A DNA stretch of 60,000 nucleotides, from positions 153,802,092 to 153,862,091 of the forward strand of contig CM043943.1 of NCBI GenBank assembly GCA_014529385.2, given 5' to 3'. Under the pieces are notes generated by a model. The model had not been told where the DNA came from, ran no database searches, and saw nothing but the letters and a program-made list of their open reading frames with translations. How positions within the stretch are numbered: the first letter of the stretch is position 1; the number at the start of each line of letters is the position of its first letter. The position numbers were made by a program, and so were the translations under genes. This DNA is from Adiantum capillus-veneris (Eukaryota > Streptophyta > Polypodiopsida > Polypodiales > Pteridaceae). Positions 58,147 to 60,000 of the stretch are shown here, one piece after another.

Positions 58147-59216
58147 AGCTACGCTTCACAGTGGTTTGCTTTCCTGGGAAAAATTCGGCAGAGTTTCCCC
58201 TGTGAACTGACCTCTGAACCAATATCAACCTGTCAAATGAACCAAGAAAGCTTCAGATTCTGCATAAATTTTGGCAGAGTCTCCTTTGTAAAATGGCTCT
58301 GGTGTACTCAAAAACAGCTCAAAAAACATTGTCTCTCTGACACTGTAAGCTGCGGGTAAACCTGTCCTGCACCTGTACTGTCTCTCACTGTCCTGTCACT
58401 GTCCTGTAAGCATAGACTGTGACAATGCCTCAACGGCAGTAAAGAAAAGATGCAATCCCAACTGTCTAACTCACAGTCAATACATCCTAGCTGCCTATCT
58501 AAGGGTGCTCGAGGGATCGCTCCAAGACTTGTATCACCGAAAGGATCTCAACATTCGAGAATCCCCCAGCTCAATAAAACCTCACTCGACCCTCAACAAA
58601 GGCTGCAATAAATCTGACAGTACATAGACTTCCCACAAAGTCATACATCCACAAATTTCCCACTGTATGTTGTAACCGCTGCGGCGGTTGTTAGCTGCGT
58701 GACTCACAGCCAGCAAACCCTCAACAGACATACATCATCTCTGACAATACATCCTATGTGGAATTACCTGCAATGTCAGGATGAAATCTGGAATATCTAG
58801 CACCAAACACAAGCTACCTGATGAACTAGTGGATGTCGCCTACAGTCTGTGTGTAGATGCGCCCGTGTCGTATGTGACACGCCTCCAAGAACTGTGAGCC
58901 GTCCTTCGATGTGTAGACAGCCACAAATCAACACTCTGGGAGTGTCGATATCCTCAGCACCTGCAATCATAGGCCGAAAACCCCAAATTTGCAGAGTCGG
59001 ATTTGCACCCGTCGAGACCACGTAGTCGAAAATGGCTTGCGCAGACCTTTGTCGAAGCCGAACGGTGGCCAAGATGACCTCAGAATGAATTTTTGACAAC
59101 ACCAAGCCCTTTGGGCTTGCCCACAAGATTTGGGGCCATGTCTTCGCCTGTCAAATTTCACTCCAATCTGAGTTGGTGACTCTAGCCTCCTGCAGTGCTG
59201 CCCCGAGCCTCGATCT
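58147..59216 (-). other. Leader of copia element 1
   Basis: About 1.07 kb between primer site and gag, long for a copia element whose LTRs are only 192 bp. No credible gene; short CACTGT/TGTCCTG repeats occur near 58340-58410. Confidence 0.6.
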
Positions 59217-59230
59217 GAGCTCTGATACCA
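59217..59230 (-). other. Primer binding site of copia element 1
   Basis: The minus strand reads TGGTATCAGAGCTC, two bases from the LTR. Confidence 0.9.
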
Positions 59231-59232
59231 GT

Positions 59233-59424
59233 TGAAGGAGTACGAGCGGAAGTGCGACGCGAGAGAGAGTGCAAGAAGAAGAGCACGACGATATGGTGAA
59301 CTCGCTCTACTGTAATGTGTAGAGCATATTGAGTTCTTATTAGGTTTTTACAAAAGAATATGTGTACATACCTGGCGGCCCACCCACTTAGCTGGGCAAC
59401 CACATTGGGCTTTATACCCCAACT
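59233..59424 (-). repeat. 5' LTR of copia element 1
   Basis: Starts TGAAGGAGTACGAG. It ends ACCCCAACT where the partner LTR ends ACCCAAACA, so the canonical CA end has mutated here. GGATG follows at once. Confidence 0.9.
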
Positions 59425-60000
59425 GGATGTATCGGGGCATGCCGAACCCCATGGCTAGTTGCTCTGTGATTGCAGAGTCCTAAACTGCTACTCACTCAAG
59501 GTGTGGGTACGTGTGGAGGGGTGCATTTCCGCTTTTCAAGCATGTGCATGGGAGGAGCATCATGCGGCAGGGGGAGTATAATTTTTCTAAACCCCACGAC
59601 TAATTGCAAGACGGTACGTGTCGGGACATGTCAATGATAGCCATGACTAATCAAGTGAACGAGGGAACAAAACCAAAGGCCGAGGGCATGAGGGGCACTT
59701 GCATTCTTTCTTACAGAGAGGTATGTCGAAGCCCACGAGTAAATGCAAGACGTAACATGTGGGGACGGAACAAACCCTAGGGTTGAATTCAAGCAGGGAT
59801 GCGTCGGGACATTCCAAAAACCCCACAGATAAGTTCACGGATGAATTCAACTTATGTGTTGGGGGCATGTGTGCATGCGTGCATGTCATGAGTGCGTATG
59901 CACGTGCTTGGGGGGATCGGGGAGTTGCATCAATTCCAACAAACCCCACGCCTACCCGAAAACCCCACAGCTAAGTTCACAAGGGGACAAATCCAAAGGC
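59425..60000. other. 5S-associated spacer, right side, with internal subrepeats
   Basis: After the GGATG duplication, spacer words seen at 18600-18722 return, spread out by extra sequence. Diverged subrepeats (AACCCCACGACTAATTGCAAGACG near 59590; GCCCACGAGTAAATGCAAGACG near 59730; AACCCCACAGATAAGTTCAC near 59820 and again near 59960) suggest a tandem spacer. No 5S gene is reached before the window ends, and no gene was found. Confidence 0.6.

Larger units (their letters stand above)
18723..59424 (-). mobile_element. Ty1/copia element 1 (outer host of the nest)
   Basis: LTRs of 192 bp lie at 18723-18914 and 59233-59424, and GGATG flanks both outer edges (18718-18722 and 59425-59429). Gag-protease-integrase-RT lies at 58146-54912 and the RT tail/RNase H at 19749-19004. 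The two pol halves were separated when copia element 2 inserted at 19750-54911. Domain order protease-integrase-RT-RNase H is diagnostic of copia. Without the nested DNA the element would be about 5.5 kb. Confidence 0.93.

Overview
This is nuclear DNA from a land plant with a repeat-rich genome. The evidence is a plant-type 5S rRNA gene with a TATA-like box about 25 bases upstream, retrotransposon primer sites matching plant initiator-Met tRNA, plant-style Ty1/copia, Ty3/gypsy and LINE elements, and GTAAGT/GTATGT...AG introns. The species cannot be fixed from sequence alone. Ordinary host protein genes are not evident; almost everything is mobile DNA, much of it broken.

Layout. 1-3.6 kb: a frameshifted LINE (+). 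3.6-4.7 kb: microsatellites, a 0.78 kb element with terminal inverted repeats, and a tRNA-like SINE head. 4.8-6.2 kb: GC-rich sequence ending in a G-rich degenerate array. 6.2-14.9 kb: a Ty3/gypsy element (-) with a complete 5' LTR but a chimeric 3' end. 14.9-15.9 kb: more of the G-rich array. 16-18.3 kb: LINE debris in both orientations. 18.45 kb: a 5S rRNA gene (-) and its spacer.

From 18.7 to 59.4 kb there is a three-level nest that can be resolved base by base. Copia element 1 (18723-59424, 192 bp LTRs, GGATG duplicated) sits in the 5S-associated spacer. Copia element 2 (19750-54911, about 750 bp LTRs) sits in the pol gene of element 1. Inside the gag gene of element 2 is a 29.65 kb DNA transposon (24082-53731) with 16 bp perfect terminal inverted repeats and a TTTA target duplication.

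The giant transposon is the most interesting object here. It encodes (i) a 1,071-codon-scale reading frame, broken by one in-frame TGA, ending in an RNase-H-like D...D...(E/D) transposase resembling the DUF7869 family; (ii) a three-exon gene whose exons join in frame to about 1,041 residues, with a ParB/DGQHR-like domain, a degenerate beta-class DNA-methyltransferase-like domain and a C-terminal SET domain; (iii) two FCP/NIF-type HAD phosphatase-like genes, one with a C-terminal SAP-like motif and one frameshifted. Between the genes are long arrays of a roughly 20 bp motif (CCACCACTTGTCCAA and its complement). On each side of 32-34 kb the arrays mostly point the same way relative to the nearer end, like greatly expanded subterminal inverted repeats. 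The arrays also fill a 2.6 kb intron of the SET gene. A DNA transposon carrying apparent chromatin and DNA-modification domains as cargo is the candidate undescribed system. Domain names are from motif recognition by eye and need profile searches.
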